Shown: positions 1-11,774 of the stretch, piece after piece
Numbering within the stretch: position 1 is the first letter of the stretch
How the letters are laid out: each line of letters opens with the position of its first letter
Assembly (NCBI RefSeq): GCF_019320115.1
Contig: NC_089593.1
Span: 33,250,536-33,314,535, forward strand
Length of the DNA: 64,000 bases
Direction of reading: 5' to 3'
From: Miscanthus floridulus
Taxonomy: Eukaryota > Streptophyta > Magnoliopsida > Poales > Poaceae
Notes under the pieces: model-generated
What the model was told of the DNA's origin: nothing
The model's database searches: none
Seen by the model: only the letters and a program-made list of their open reading frames with translations
Position numbers and translations under genes: made by a program

Positions 1-2662
1 AGAACTAGAAGAGCTGGTCCGAGAAGCCAAGCAGTTGTGATATGGATCAGGTGAAGGAGCTCCTTGGCCTAATAAAGGGCGTGAGGATGAACGGTGCACT
101 GGTGGTGGCGAGCTTCATAGTGCGCCGTGTTTAGCCCTGCAAGGAGAGGGCCCACGCGGGCTTTGACTTCAAGGGGACATCGACGGCACCCGGGAGAGGA
201 CAGAGAGGTGGATGAGGGATGATGTGGTAGAGCGGGCCATAGAGCTATTCACTCCAAATGCCTCATTCAGCATGTCAGGGCAGACTAGGCCCTTCAACTA
301 TACGAACCCGCCTCCTTAGGTAAACATCTCAATTGTTTGTTCCTGATCCTTTTTTATCCTATACCATTGCCGAGCAGTGAACTAATTCACTTGTGGAAAG
401 ATCCATTCACATGAACGAGCGACGTACTTCTCGGGCATGCTGAGGAGCAATTGGCCAAAGGCAGTGGACGCCTGGCCAACAACTCAGCCTGAGGAAGGTG
501 CCATCAGTGCCTCATCAGAGTCCGGAGGCACGGACGCTGGTCAGACGGAGAGTCCCCCCCCGGTGTTGGAGAAAGTCCGGGGGAAGAGGGCAGCAATAGA
601 TGTGCCGACCCAGAAGACGAGGAAGACGGCGGGTGCTGCCCCCCGCAAGCTGGGCGGCATCTCGCTTGGCGGTGACCAGACCACTCGGACATAGAGTGCG
701 GCGATGTCCGAGTGGTCGGATGGTGACGGGGCTCCAGTGGCTCCTCCACCGAGCACTGAAGCGCCTCCGCGCAACACATGCGTGGAGATGCAATTGAAGG
801 GAGGGGAGGTAGTCCCCGAGCAGCAGGCGAAGGGAGTCCCCGAGCAGCAAGTGAAGGGAGTCCCCAAGCGATAGGCGGAGGAGAGGCCAAAGGCAGGGGC
901 CGTGAGACCTTTAGCCTAGGGCACGCGGGTTGACCCCAGAGCTGCGCCTAGGGGCTCAGGGAGGCAACGCCATTTTAGAACCATGTACCGGGAGGCCAAC
1001 GTGTAAGTTTCTTTTCCTTATATTCAGCTTGCTGTCGGATCCTTATAGTTGCGGCAATGACGAGCTAATCTCATGCAGAGCGAGGTGTACGGAGGATTTG
1101 AATCTGTCCATCCAAACTGGCAAACAGTCGGGGGCTGGTCCCGGCGTGGAGAAAATGCCGATAGACCCCGTCCCAGAGTCTACGGGCACTCAGCGGCCTG
1201 CAGAGGAGTCAACCGCCACTGCTGATGGACTTGGTGGTGGAGAACGGTTGGCGCCGACAGCGGACGAGCCAGCGGCGGTGCCCGAGGCAATGGTGGGAGC
1301 TGTTGGGTCTTCGGAGTTAGATGCTGCAGTTGCTGACATCGCACTGGAGTCTAGAGTGGAGAAGCCGGTGGTGCTAGAGGAGTAGACGACACTCCCTGAG
1401 GCGTCGGATGGTGTGGTTGGACACGCTATGCGGCCACCGAGCCCCCTGATGGTGCCACTAGCTGCGGAGGAGGACGAAGTGGAAGAGATTGAGCGTGAGT
1501 AAGCTCGACCTCAAGCCTTCTGGATCCTCCGCAAGCGGGGAGATGAAGTTGTGGTGGTGGAAGAGGAGGACACCACCAGGGAAGTCAGGAGGCTAGAGTC
1601 CACCCTTTCCACGGCGATGAAACAGATCAAGGTTAGTATTGCGTCGGCAATGTCTGTCTGTGTCATCGGAGATTGGAGTTCTTCATAATCTTGTTACTTT
1701 TGCAGGGCATAGCACGAACTGCCGAACAATAGCGACAGCTGATGAAGAGGATGGAGCCCCTCATCGAGGAGAACAAAAAACTAAAGGAGGCATTGAAGCT
1801 TATGGAGAAAAACGTCTAGAGGGCCCAACGCGAGCAGGATCTTGCCGAATCTTACGCGCGGGACCTAGAATACCAGAAGGGGGCCTTATCCGAGCAGCTG
1901 GCGACCATGTCTGAGTAGTTGTATGGCAGCTCTGAGCAGCTGGAGCATAGCTCCGAGTAGCTAAGAAGCCTCTCCAAGTAGAAAAAAGGTACTGTGAATT
2001 GGTGAACTTGTTCTATATTGTCGAACAGCTTTAATGTTGCTAACGATCGTCACTTTTGTAGAGCAAGATGCGGAGATCGGCCACTTGCGTCAGGTCATCG
2101 GTCAACTCCAAAAGGAGGAGAAGAAGGCATCTAGGCGAGCGAAGAAACTAGATGAGGAGCTGAAAGGTGAATAGTTCGTGGTCGGAGTTGTTGCTTAAGT
2201 GACTTAATCGCTTGACGAATCTTCTCGGTGCTTGCAGAATACCGTCGAAGGACAAAGGCCTAGTTCAACATGCTAGAGTTGGAGGCGCAAACCCAAAGGT
2301 GAAAGCTCAACACCGTGGTGGCCAGAGTCAGGCCGGTGCTTGACTGCATTGACATGGAGGCAGCTCCTTAGCCCGACGACAGGTCGCCTCGTCCGGACAC
2401 CATCATCGACAGGTGCAAGGCGGTGTGGGAGAACTTCAAAAGCTTCAACCACGACACCACTGTCTCTGCCGTGACCCATGCCCTAGCAGTAGTCTAGTCT
2501 CATTACCCTACCATCGATCTGCAAGCGATAGTGGCTGGATTCGCCAGAGGGACTGGTGCAACGAAGCAGCCGGAGCTTGAAGATGAGGTGGAGGACGCGG
2601 CAAAGAGGCTGGCCAGAGACGTCGACCTATTCGGCGAGGTGGACAGGCAGAGCCAAACATAA
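1..2662 (+). pseudogene. Antisense extra ORF (aORF) of the Tat element, spliced, coiled-coil protein
   Basis: The reading frame opens before position 1. Near 105-300 it encodes a Cys-Lys-Glu-Arg-Ala-His segment and a Gln-Thr-Arg-Pro-Phe-Asn segment that I recognise from the transposase_28-like proteins carried antisense by grass gypsy elements. Several GT-AG introns can be placed: about 320 to 391, 1003-1078, 1632-1705, 1989-2061 and 2167-2237. The middle exons (1706-2166) read as Glu/Lys/Gln-rich coiled coil, and the last exon ends at TAA 2660-2662. Internal stops sit where Gln is expected, for example in exon 1706-1988. The protein's role is unknown in the literature. Here it is broken. Confidence 0.75.
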
Positions 2663-3255
2663 TTACCTGCTTGGAGAGTGATCTATAACAGCTGGAGAGG
2701 ATAGTTAAAATGCACGAGGGCACATACAATCATTTATGTATGTGTATAAATGTTGTAAAGTGACATGTGCATGTTTATGCAGTTTGCCAGTATTTCGGTG
2801 AAAAATCGTTGTAGTGTTAACCCTAACACGATTATACGTAGTATAAGTAGCATCCGAGCATTTAGTTCGTTACTGAGCTCTTGGCCTTGGCTAGCCCATA
2901 TTCCATAACATCAAGCGCGGAGCCCATGCACGTGTAGGAGGAACAGACATGACCAAGGAACCACAGCCGACCACCCATAACGCAGAACACGGAGCCCATA
3001 GCACATGTAGGGAGAGATCAGAGACTGGGTTTTCTCCAAAGAACATAGAGCGGAACGTGTGCTGCTCGGCGGTTGGTGAAATATCTTGGAGATATGGAGA
3101 AATGTGGTGGAGCGTTTATGGAGATCACGTATTGGAGTAGCTTAGAGCTGGCGACCGCAAATGGAGATTAAATCGTAATGGAGAAATAATGGAGACAAAT
3201 TATGGCGACCAAAACTTCATTCATTATGGAGTGGAGAATACATATCTGGAGCGTT
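2663..3255. other. Spacer between converging aORF and integrase ends
   Basis: This is the 3' untranslated stretch between the plus-strand antisense ORF and the minus-strand integrase. It contains short degenerate repeats of the type 'gagcccat(g/a)gcac' near 2918 and 2990, and 'ggag' runs. I see no coding sequence that holds up. Confidence 0.5.
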
Positions 3256-4397
3256 TCAAGGATAGAAACGTATAAGGTGCTCGATGTGCCATGAATTGGG
3301 GATATCAATTACGTCCAAGTCACATAGCCGGTAAGACCCTGGTTGGGTAACCTCTTTGACCATGTAAGGCCCTTCCTAGGGGGAGGAGAGCTTGTGCATC
3401 CCTTTGGTTTTTTGTTTTCTATGGAGAACAAGGTCACCGACAGCAAATGAACGACCTTTGATGTTGTGGTTGTAGTATCTTTGCAAGCCTTCTAGGTATT
3501 TGACTGTGCGGATGCAGGTGATCAGACGTTCTTCTTTGGCCCTATCGACGTCCTTTGTCCAAACAGCTATGGCTTACTGTTCATTATAATGTTCCACCCT
3601 AGGTGCTCGAAAGGCAATGTCCGATGGAAGTATGGCTTCTGAGCCATACACCAAGAAATATGGAGACACACTGGTGCTATGACTAGCTTGAGTGCGCAGT
3701 CCCCAGACCATAGCTAGGAGCTCTTTGAGCCATCTGCTCGGATGCTTTTTCCTCTTTCTAATATAGCCTCTTTTTGAGGGCATCATGGATCATGCTGTTC
3801 GCCCGTTCGACCTGGCCATTGGCTCTAGGATGGGCAACGGAGACGTATTTGACGGAGATGCATCGGTCTTCGTAGAAGTCCCAAAAATGATGACCAGTGA
3901 ATGTAGTTCTGAGGTCGGTGATAATGCTGTTCGAGAGATTGAATCTGTGGATGATATCTTCGAAGAGCTCTAGTTCTTTGCAGTAGACGAAACAAGCGGT
4001 TTGTATTCGATCTACTTGGAGAACTTGTCAATGGCGATGTACACGTACCAAAAACCACCTAGCGCTGGCTTAAAAGGCCCGATCATGTCCAATCCCTAGC
4101 ATGAAAAGTCCAGGAAGCTGGGATGGTTTGCAGTTCTTGTGCCGGCACATGTATTTGCTTGGCGAAAAACTAGCATCCTTCACAACGTCGGATGAGGTCT
4201 TCTACGTCGGTGATGGCCATGGGCCAGTAAAAACTAGCTCGGAAGGCTTTGCCGACCAGGTTTATCGAGGCCGCATGATTGCCACAGGAACCAGAGTGAA
4301 TTTTGAGAAGTAGTTTCACTCCCTCTTCTTGGGTGATGCATTTCTGCAGCATCCCTTCCTTGGCCCTTTTCCTCATCAAGTTCCCATCTACCAGCAT
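3256..4397 (-). pseudogene. Integrase domain of the Tat gypsy element
   Basis: On the minus strand the frame enters at about 4397 with the His-His-Cys-Cys zinc-binding region, ending in 'RRCEGC' near 4170. The rve catalytic core follows in broken frames over about 4100-3790, including a segment reading 'YVYIAIDKFSK'. The integrase C-terminal region (3786-3574 and on to 3256) ends in a 'HLIRFYP' tail, with stop TGA at 3258-3256. The enzyme would insert retrotransposon cDNA into the genome. Stops and frame changes between the pieces show that it cannot be made whole. Confidence 0.8.
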
Positions 4398-4439
4398 GTA
4401 ATGCTTGCTTCGACGGATTAGTCATTCAGTTTCAGTCTT

Positions 4440-5065
4440 GTCGGCAGGTACATCGGCGCTGGTGAGGTACTTGATGAACTATTCCCTCCAGTCGGTGGCC
4501 GGCGAAGGTACTGTAAGTACCAACTGCTCGGCGGGGGGAATTTCTTGAACTTCCTTCTCTTCCTTAATAGACGACGTAAAGAGGTCTTGAATGAAGACCC
4601 TAGGCGGAATCACAGCGTGAGAAGAGCCTATCTTAGATAGGTGGTCGACGAACTAATTTTGATCTCGTACCACGTGGTGGTACTCAATACCGTAGAACTT
4701 CCCTTCGAGTTTCCTGATTTTGGCTCAATATGTGTCCATCTTCTCACTGGAGCAGGACCAGTCTTTGTTGAGCTGGTTGATGACCAGCATGGAGTCTCCG
4801 TATACCATGAGGCATTTGACGCCGAGCTCGACGGCTATATGGAGTCCATGGAGACACGCTTCATATTCAACGGCATTGTTGGAGGCTGGAAAATGTATTC
4901 GGAGAACATATCAGAGCATGTCTTTGGTCAGCGTAATGAATAAAATGCTAGCACCAACACCATTGATGTTAAGGGCTCTATCGAAGTACATCACCCAGTG
5001 CTCGGGGCAAGTAGCGGGGATGGGCTCTAGATCTCGGTCCACTCAGCAACAAAGTCAGCGAGCGC
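4440..5065 (-). pseudogene. Second (archaeal-like) RNase H domain and linker of the Tat element
   Basis: Minus-strand translation around 4950-4700 gives 'NNAVEYEACLHGL' followed by 'VYGDSMLVI', the Glu and Asp motifs of an RNase HI fold. It lies after the usual gypsy RNase H. An extra archaeal-type RNase H at this position is a known feature of Tat-lineage elements. The stretch down to 4440 is linker leading to the integrase zinc finger. The frame is interrupted near 4640 and 4440. Confidence 0.7.
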
Positions 5066-6211
5066 CTATGACTTTATGGTAGGCCTACTTCTGAATTCGA
5101 TGGAGTAAGTGTTGAGCTCGACAGCCCACTTGATGATGCAGCCATTGGCCTCTTTGTTACGGAGGATGTCTCCTAGAGGGAACTCGGTGACCACAATGAT
5201 CTTGTAATACTCAAAGTAATGGCGAAACTTGCGTGACATGATCAAAATAGCGTATAGCAGTTTCTGAACTTGAGGATAACGAGTTTTGGGCTCATTAAGG
5301 ACCTCGCTAATGAAGTAAACCAAACGTTGCACCTTATAGGCGTGTCCGGCCTCCTCACGTTCGACGATGGTAGCTGTGCTAACAACGTGAGAAGTGGTGG
5401 CGATATAAATCAGTAGAGTTTCATCTAGTCGAGGCGCCGTCATGATCGGAGGCTTCGTTAAAAACAACTTGAGCTGCTCGAAAGCTGTATCTGCCTCCAT
5501 CGACCAGGAGAAGTGCTCGGAGTCCTTGAGGAGTTTGAAGAACGGTAGTCCCTTTTCGCCGAGGCGCGATATAAAGTGGCTGAGAGCAGCCATGCAGCCT
5601 ATAAGTTTCTGTATGTCCTTTACGTAGGTTGGCTGTTTCATGTTGGTAATGGTGGAGACCTTATTGGGGTTGGGCTCGATGCCATGGCCACTGACGATGT
5701 AGCCCAGGAGTATGCCTGATGGAACTCCAAACATGCACTTTGAAGGGTTCAACTTCCATCTATATCATTTTAGGTTGGCGAACGTTTCTTTGAGGTCGGC
5801 GATGAGGTTGTCAGTGGTCTTGGACTTGACGACCACATCATCGATATTGGCTTCGACGTTGCGGCCTATCTGTTGATTGAGGCACATCTGGATGGCCCTT
5901 TGGTAGGTTGCCCCAGCGTTCTTGAGTTCGAAGGACATGGTGGTATAGCAATACGCACCAAAAGGCGTGATGAATGACGTTTTGATCTGGTCATCCTCTT
6001 TTAGGGATATCTGGTGATAGCCGGAGTAATAGTCGAGGAAGGAAAGGAGTTCGCAACCGGCGGTGGAGTCTACAACCTCGTCTATCCGAGGCAGACCAAA
6101 GGGGTCTTTAGGGCAGTGTTTGTTGAGATCAGTGTAATCAACGCACATTCTCCATTCTTTATTCTTTTTTTGAACGAGAACAGGGTTCGCTAACCACTTA
6201 GGATGATACAC
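5066..6211 (-). pseudogene. Reverse transcriptase and first RNase H of the Tat element, active-site Tyr lost
   Basis: The minus-strand segment 6211-5765 is a gypsy reverse transcriptase palm: 'WRMCVDYTDLNKHCPKDPF', a 'SGYHQI' segment, then a catalytic box that reads Asn-Ile-Asp-Asp instead of Tyr-x-Asp-Asp (Asn codon 5846-5848). The segment 5752-5066 continues with the thumb/connection ('FGV..G.LLGYIVS') and the first RNase H. A stop/frame gap near 5753-5764 separates the two. RT would copy the element RNA into cDNA. Loss of the Tyr together with the stops makes this copy inactive. Confidence 0.88.
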
Positions 6212-6430
6212 TTCTTTAATAAATCTAGTAGCTAGGAGCCATTTTATTTCTACCCTAATAGCCTCCTTCTTGTCTGACGTGAATCGTCAGAGTTTCTGCT
6301 TGATCGGTTTGGCGGTCGGCGAGACATTCAAGGAGTGCTCGATCTTCTCCTGCGGTACCCCCTACATGTCTACAGGTTTCCAAGCAAACACGTCAGCATT
6401 GGCACATAGGAAGGAGATGAGCGCGCTTTC

Positions 6431-7041
6431 CTATTTGGGGTCAAGGTGAGCCCCAATCTTGATGGTCTTGGAGGGGTCATCGAGGCCGAGGCCGACCTCC
6501 TTGGTTTCCTTGGACTTGGTGGAGGCGCATGGAGGCTCTAGCACTGGGATCTCCAGGTCATCGGCGGGCACCGTCTTGGCATTGGTGACCACGCTAGCCA
6601 TCTGGATGGAGAGGTCGGTGGCTTCGGCGAGTGCGAGACTCTCTATATCGTAGGCATAGGCGATGGAGAGGTTGGCCCGTAGGGTTAGGACTCCTGCAGG
6701 CGAAGGCATCTTTAGCACCAAATAGGCATAGTGCGGTACGGCCATGAACTTGGCCAGAGCTGGCTGACCAAGTATGGCATGGTGGGCGGTGTTGATGCCG
6801 GTGATGTAGAAGTTGATGTGCTCAATGCTGTAGTTGCTAGCCGTGCCGAACTGTACTGGGAGGGTGATCTCTCCAAGCGGTTTGGATGCCCTGCCAGGTA
6901 CCACACCCCAGAAGGAGGAGTCAGAGGGTGCGAGGTCTCCTATCCCAAGGCCTAGCTCCTTTAGGGCTTCGGCAAAGAGGAGGTTTAGGGCGCTTCCGCC
7001 GTTGACGAGTACTTTCCTAAAAAGCACTTTCCTGGTAGTTA
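6431..7041 (-). pseudogene. Aspartic protease region of the Tat element, catalytic Asp changed to Asn
   Basis: The frame starts with 'KVLVNGGSALNLLF'. The retropepsin active site of this family reads Val-Asp-Gly-Gly-Ser-Ala, so the catalytic Asp is Asn here (codon AAC read on the minus strand, 7004-7002). The flanking bases make this a CpG-to-CpA change. The rest of the domain ('ILGQPALAKFMA' near residue 85) is well kept. The protease would cut the Gag-Pol polyprotein. The linker to RT (6430-6212) is in poor frame. Confidence 0.82.
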
Positions 7042-7456
7042 CATCAAGAATGAGGGGGAAACGCCCTGTGTAAGGGATGTCTGCCCACTGGTCGGCCCTA
7101 CTGAAGGTGATGGGAACCTCAAACTAGGGGCGATAGCTGGGGTTGGCAATGGCGTCTTCCATGTTGAAGACAAGCACCGCGGTGAGCTTCCAATCTCTTC
7201 TGCTCTCAACGGCGGCGAGGCCCCCGAAGATGGTGGCGACCACTTTGTCGTGATCCTAGAAGGCATTACATTGCCCCCAAGTGGTCGGTGGCCTCCGGCT
7301 CCGTCGTTGTTGTCGTTGTCCAGCTTTTTAGCCTGGAACTCTTTAGCCAAGCCGAGGCAGTCCTTCATCTTATGCTTGCTATTTTTGTGGAGAGGGCACG
7401 AGCCTTTGAGGACCTTCTTGTACTGCTCATCATAGTTGTGCTTGGTGCGAGGTTTG

Positions 7457-8842
7457 TCAATGGCGGTGATATTGATCAGATTTGGACCCTTCTGGTCGAT
7501 CACGGCCACTGTCCCGATGGTGACTATGGTCGTCGTAGCGGCGGTAGCTATGGTGTCGGTCATCGGGTCGCTCGTCACTGCGACGAGTTGGGCGATGAGT
7601 GCCTGCATCCTCATTGAAGCATACTTCAGCCTCTTTGGCATTGGCGTACTGGTCGATGGTCGTAATCATCTCACCAATCCACTTAGGGGGCTTGCGATTG
7701 AACTTGGAGAGGAGGTCACGGTGATGGAGTCCTTGGACGAAGGCGGTGATGACCTCTGCTTCCATGATGTTGGGAATAGAATTCCTCATCTCAAAAAAGC
7801 ATCTGATGTAGCTACGGAGGAGCTCGGATGGCTTCTGGTAGATACGGTTCAAATCGTGCTTGGTGCCCGGCCGAGTGCCTGTAGCCATGTAGTTGTCGGT
7901 GAAGACTTTATTTCGCTCTTCCCAGGATTCGATGGAGTCTAGGGCGAGGCTTATGAACAAGTTCATCGCAGTTGGTGTGAGCATGATGGGAAGATAGTTC
8001 GCCATGATGCTGGTATCTCCCCCGGCGGTGCGCACAGCAGTGGCATAAGCTTGTAGCCACTGTGTGGGGTTCATCCATCCCTCATAGGGCTTGACCCCAA
8101 TGATTTTGAAACCACAGGGCCACTAGAGTGTTTGGAGTGCCCTTGTGAAAGCTTGAGGCCCTTTGGGATTGTCACCATTGTGATCTATGGCATTGTCGAC
8201 ATTGAGCAGCTAGAGGGCTGAGTCCAGATTACCGAACTCTTGCTCATACTCTTGACGGTGGCGTACTTCTTCTTCGTGGTGAGAGAAACGGCGCTCATCG
8301 ATATGATGTCGTGCGTCTCAAAGATTGTTGATGTGCATTCGGACGTCCTGGTCGTGTTGGCAAGGGTGGTTGATGCGGTTGCCCCTAGCTCCCCCCTAAA
8401 GATGTTGTACATCATCGCGGTGCTGGTCGGCGAAACGACTTCGGCTGGGGCGGCGATTAGATCTTGGCGTGGCAGATTGGCGAATCGAGCTCGTTGAGTT
8501 GGAAGGTCTCTGATCCTGGCAGATCTTGTTGACCTGGCAGTGCACCGCTTTAAGCATAACGGCGACCTTGGCGACCTCTGGTGTTTGCAGGAGCCGGGCG
8601 AGCTCATTGGCGGCCACGGCCAAGTAGGCGCTCGGGGTCTTGTAGACGTCGTGGCCGTCAACACGGGCAAATTCATCGTCGAGGTTGCGTTGGAGTGGGC
8701 GTTGATGAGGACATGACACCCATGCATATGACGAAGTTTGGCACATGGTATGGAGGGGTAGGAGGCCAACAAGGGTGTCCAAGTCAAGAAGGAGGCCCAA
8801 GGCTAATTCGGTTCGAGTCCCCGAGGTGGAGGCCCAGTCCAA
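7457..8842 (-). pseudogene. Gag of the Tat element (N-terminal and retrotrans_gag domains)
   Basis: Segment 8074-7457 encodes a Retrotrans_gag-type helical domain ('WLQAY', 'MNLFISLALDSIESWEE', 'LLRSYIRCFFEMRN') followed by an Arg/His/Asp-rich basic tail, the usual RNA-binding end. Segment 8842-8396 supplies the N-terminal region ('VDGHDVYKTPSAYLAVAANELARLL'). A frame break near 8390-8180 separates them. A zinc-knuckle-like piece ('CPLHKNSKHKMKDC') follows at about 7420-7360. Gag would form the virus-like particle. Confidence 0.8.
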
Positions 8843-8879
8843 CTGAAGTTGGAGCCCATCTCGGGTTCTAGGACTAGTC

Positions 8880-9611
8880 TATCATAAAACTGGTCACACG
8901 GGCGCGTCCGGGATCTGTTTTCGACAATCCATATATGGATGGAAAGCTAATTAGATAACGAAGCCAATGCAAGTAGTCTCATGGCAAAAGCCCTTCAGAA
9001 TCAATGGAAATTGTCGAAACAAGTCAGCATCCAGAATCTCCCAGGGTGCTGCGACACCGTCTTTTGGTTCGTTGGACCGTGTATCGTGTTTGGGCCCATT
9101 AGGGGTGCGTCCAGGGGGTGACGCCCAAGGTTCTATATTATACCACCATCACTCTGATTAGGGTTTTGGGTTTTGTTTAGTTCTTGATTTCCTCATGAAA
9201 CAGACATCGTTTTGCTGCAACTGTGCCGCCAAGGCCGCTTGCTATGAACCAGGGCCCCGGTTCTCGATCTTGTTCACCTGTGGCGATTAGTCCTTTCGAA
9301 TAAAGACCTAAAATCCTTTTTGTTATCATAAGCCTCATATTTATTTGCAATTTTAGATTGCATTCATCCCGTTCTTGCTTGAGTTCTCGATTCCCTTGCA
9401 GGAAAGCCTTCTCGGCGAGGTCAATCGCGTTCGCGTGGTTGATAACCAATGGAGCAGTGGTGTAACGATTGTGAGGGTACGAATTAGTCTTAGTTCAAAG
9501 CCTAGATCGTGAACATCGAGTCTCCACCCATCAACGCTATCGTACCTATCGAAAGATCGGGCCTTGTCTACATCAACTTTCTTCCCCTTCTTGTAGATCC
9601 AACCAAACTTC
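8880..9611. other. Non-coding LTR-like or promoter-like stretch, origin not resolved
   Basis: The stretch holds 'ttctatattatacc' near 9131, a T-rich tract at 9163-9180 and 'gattagggttttggg'. This looks like retrotransposon LTR/leader rather than coding DNA. A short minus-strand frame at 9449-9177 has a charged coiled-coil-like start but is not recognised. I could not find matching LTR ends. Confidence 0.35.
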
Positions 9612-10440
9612 ATGGCCGGTGAGGACAACCGAGGCGACCGCGTGGCTGAGGAGATTCTGAAGGAGGACATGCCAGTGAGCCAGTGCCTTCGACGCATGAG
9701 GTGAGATCGATATCTTCTGCTCATGGCGATGAACTTTTTCTAACTTGTCTATAGGTTCATCTTGAATGATAGCCTTTGTCCTCTTCCTAGGGCCGACGAG
9801 CCCTCTAATGCTGCATCCTCTGTGCCAAACTCATCGTCGGACTCCTCCGATTCCTATAATGGCAACGACGCCTGGTGTTTCCTCCGAGAGTAGAGGGCAG
9901 CCTAGGACCGTTATTCCGAGGCAACTCAGGAAAATGGTCAGCTTGAGATCCACCTCAGGGTCTCTCAAGCCGCTCTTCACACCATCGAGGAAGAGGCCAG
10001 CGCTGCTCGGGCATGGCTGGCCGAATCTGATGCCATGGTGGCGGGTAAGATGGATTCCCGAAACACCTTTATTATAATTTCCATTGTCCTTATCTTGAAG
10101 CTCTTCTGTTTCTGTGATCGCCAGCCCTGACGGTGCAGTTGGAGTCCCTCCAACTGGCGACAAACATGGCTACGGCGGCCGTTAATGCCCTGGGCCCCCT
10201 CATCAATGCCCGTCTCCACGATGTCCCAGCCCGCATCTAGGAGATCGCCCTTCATGGCGCGTCGATGGCGCTGGCCACGGCACAGGTCCAGACCGGGTAC
10301 GAGCTCTAGACCATGGAGACCGGCTTCCCGATGGGTGATGGCCCTAAGATGAGGAGTTGATCGAGGAATTCATCAATGCAGCGGAGGCCATTGTGGATAT
10401 CACATCCGCTCAGGATGTGATTAACAATGTCTTTGATTAG
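9612..10440 (+). pseudogene. Second antisense-ORF fragment of a gypsy element (spliced)
   Basis: The ATG at 9612 opens 'MAGEDNRGDRVAEEILKED'. Joining exons by GT-AG introns (about 9702-9752 and 10045-10126) gives an Asp/Ser-rich stretch, a coiled coil ('EATQENGQLEIHL', 'EEEASAARAWLAESDA') and a C-terminal 'AAEAIVDITSAQDVINNVFD', ending at TAG 10438-10440. The style matches the antisense proteins of Tat-type grass elements, although no matching pol region lies directly beside it. All four internal stops I found (9891, 9903, 10238, 10307) are TAG at positions where CAG/Gln fits the coiled coil. An AATAAA lies at about 10469. Confidence 0.6.
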
Positions 10441-11030
10441 TTTATATTTAGGGCAAACTAATCAGTGAATAAAGTCTTCTATTTTTTCTGTGATTGTATT
10501 TTAGTGTGCTTTCTTCAATGTCTTTGTACGCGTCATGGTTGTCTCTGTGTTTGTTTTTGCTCTATAGGCGATACATCTCGTATCAGCTTTTCTCCCTACG
10601 GATCTATTTTTTGAACTAGAGGCGATACCCTTCTGTACCGGCTATTAGAGCCGATGACTGAACAAATCGGCTGTCAAATGTTGATCCAAACGCTAGGATA
10701 ATATTCCTTCAAACATTTTCCACCAATCGCTTCTTGACAGGTTGCACCATAACTTTTCAGACCAAAGATTAAACAATCGACCGATCTAGGCCAAGCATCT
10801 CATTAAGCAGAACAACCTTTAAATTCCCTTTAATAAATCTATCAACTCTAGCTTATACTCAGGATTCAACTTAGCGCTCACACACGTCGGCCTAGGCCTA
10901 TCTCCAGGACCAATGTTTATCTCCCTTAATCCACCGGCCGATGCGAAGCCATTATTATCCATCAAAACAAACTCTCAGAGCCGATTGCTTGGATCAGCTA
11001 TTGGCTTTCATCACTAATTTTAATGAAGCC
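10441..11030. other. Non-coding spacer between antisense-ORF fragment and protease fragment
   Basis: This is a T-rich 3' region of the plus-strand fragment followed by sequence rich in 'cgatac' and 'gccgat' words. It is dense in stops on both strands. Reverse transcriptase would be expected here on the minus strand, after the protease at 11031, but no RT motif is visible, so the pol region of that element is deleted. Confidence 0.45.
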
Positions 11031-11774
11031 TCATTCCCATAATTTGCTAGAAAAACACTCGAAGTCTTCCAGTTCCCAATACACTGGATCGACTATTGCG
11101 ATACTCATAGATTTATCAGCGCGAACCAGCTCAACATCATCTCCATGCCATTGAATCAAACATTGATGCATGGTTGATGGCACACAACAGTTTGCATGAA
11201 TCCAATCACGACCAAGGAGTAAACTGTATGATCCTTTTCCATCAATAACGAAGAATGTGGTGAGCAAAGTTTTACTTCCGATTGTCAATTCGACGTTCAT
11301 TGCCCCCCTGGTCTTAGATGCATTACCTCTAAAATCCTTAAGCATCATATCAGTTTCAATCAAATATCCTGGCCCCTTGTCAAGCTTGTGAAAAGTGGTA
11401 TAAGGCATAAGATTGACAGAAGCACCTCCATCCACCAACATCTTGCTCATCGGCTTTCCATCAACAAAACCTTTTACATATAAAGCCTTTAAGTGCCGAT
11501 GCTTGACTGGCTTATCGAATATAGCCTGTTGTATCACTGTCAACTTGGTAACTATTTCCTCATACTCTGATTCATCAAAATCCAAATAGACTTCTTGGTC
11601 TGCTGGAGCTCTAAATTCCGATGGCAATAGAAAAGCCATTTGAATATTAGCCGATGGTTGACCCCTATCGACTGTCTGTTTAGCATGCCACACCTGAGGT
11701 CTACTAGATGCCTGAGCTTGTTGCAACTCCCTATTCCTTAGGCATTGCACCCTTCTTTTCTGGCTTCTTGTCAA
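11031..11774 (-). pseudogene. Protease region of gypsy element B
   Basis: A 247-residue open segment carries 'SKMLVDGGASVNLMPY', an intact retropepsin active site (Asp in LVDGG), and further on 'SYSLLLGRDWIHANCCVPS', the second conserved protease box. The N-terminal Arg/Gln-rich part links back to gag. It would release Gag and Pol products. The domain looks intact, but its Gag partner upstream is interrupted and no RT follows. Confidence 0.82.

Larger units (their letters stand above)
1..8880 (-). mobile_element. Ty3/gypsy LTR retrotransposon, Tat lineage, partial
   Basis: Read on the minus strand the order is gag, protease, reverse transcriptase, RNase H, a second (archaeal-like) RNase H, then integrase, which is the gypsy order. 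A long opposite-strand ORF follows the integrase. The dual RNase H and the antisense extra ORF together are the known signature of the Tat lineage (Retand, RIRE2 and Grande relatives). The 3' LTR would lie left of position 1, so the element is cut by the window edge. The 5' LTR was not delimited. All domains carry stops or frameshifts, so the copy is dead. The right limit at 8880 is where the recognisable gag reading frame ends and is approximate. Confidence 0.85.

Noticed and set aside
504..890. Three overlapping minus-strand ORFs of 108-128 codons
   Set aside because: They are antisense shadows of the GC-rich antisense-ORF exon, with Pro/Ser/Arg composition and no motif.
4641..5082. Plus-strand ORFs of 100 and 120 codons
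   Set aside because: They lie opposite the second RNase H domain, whose Glu and Asp motifs are on the minus strand.
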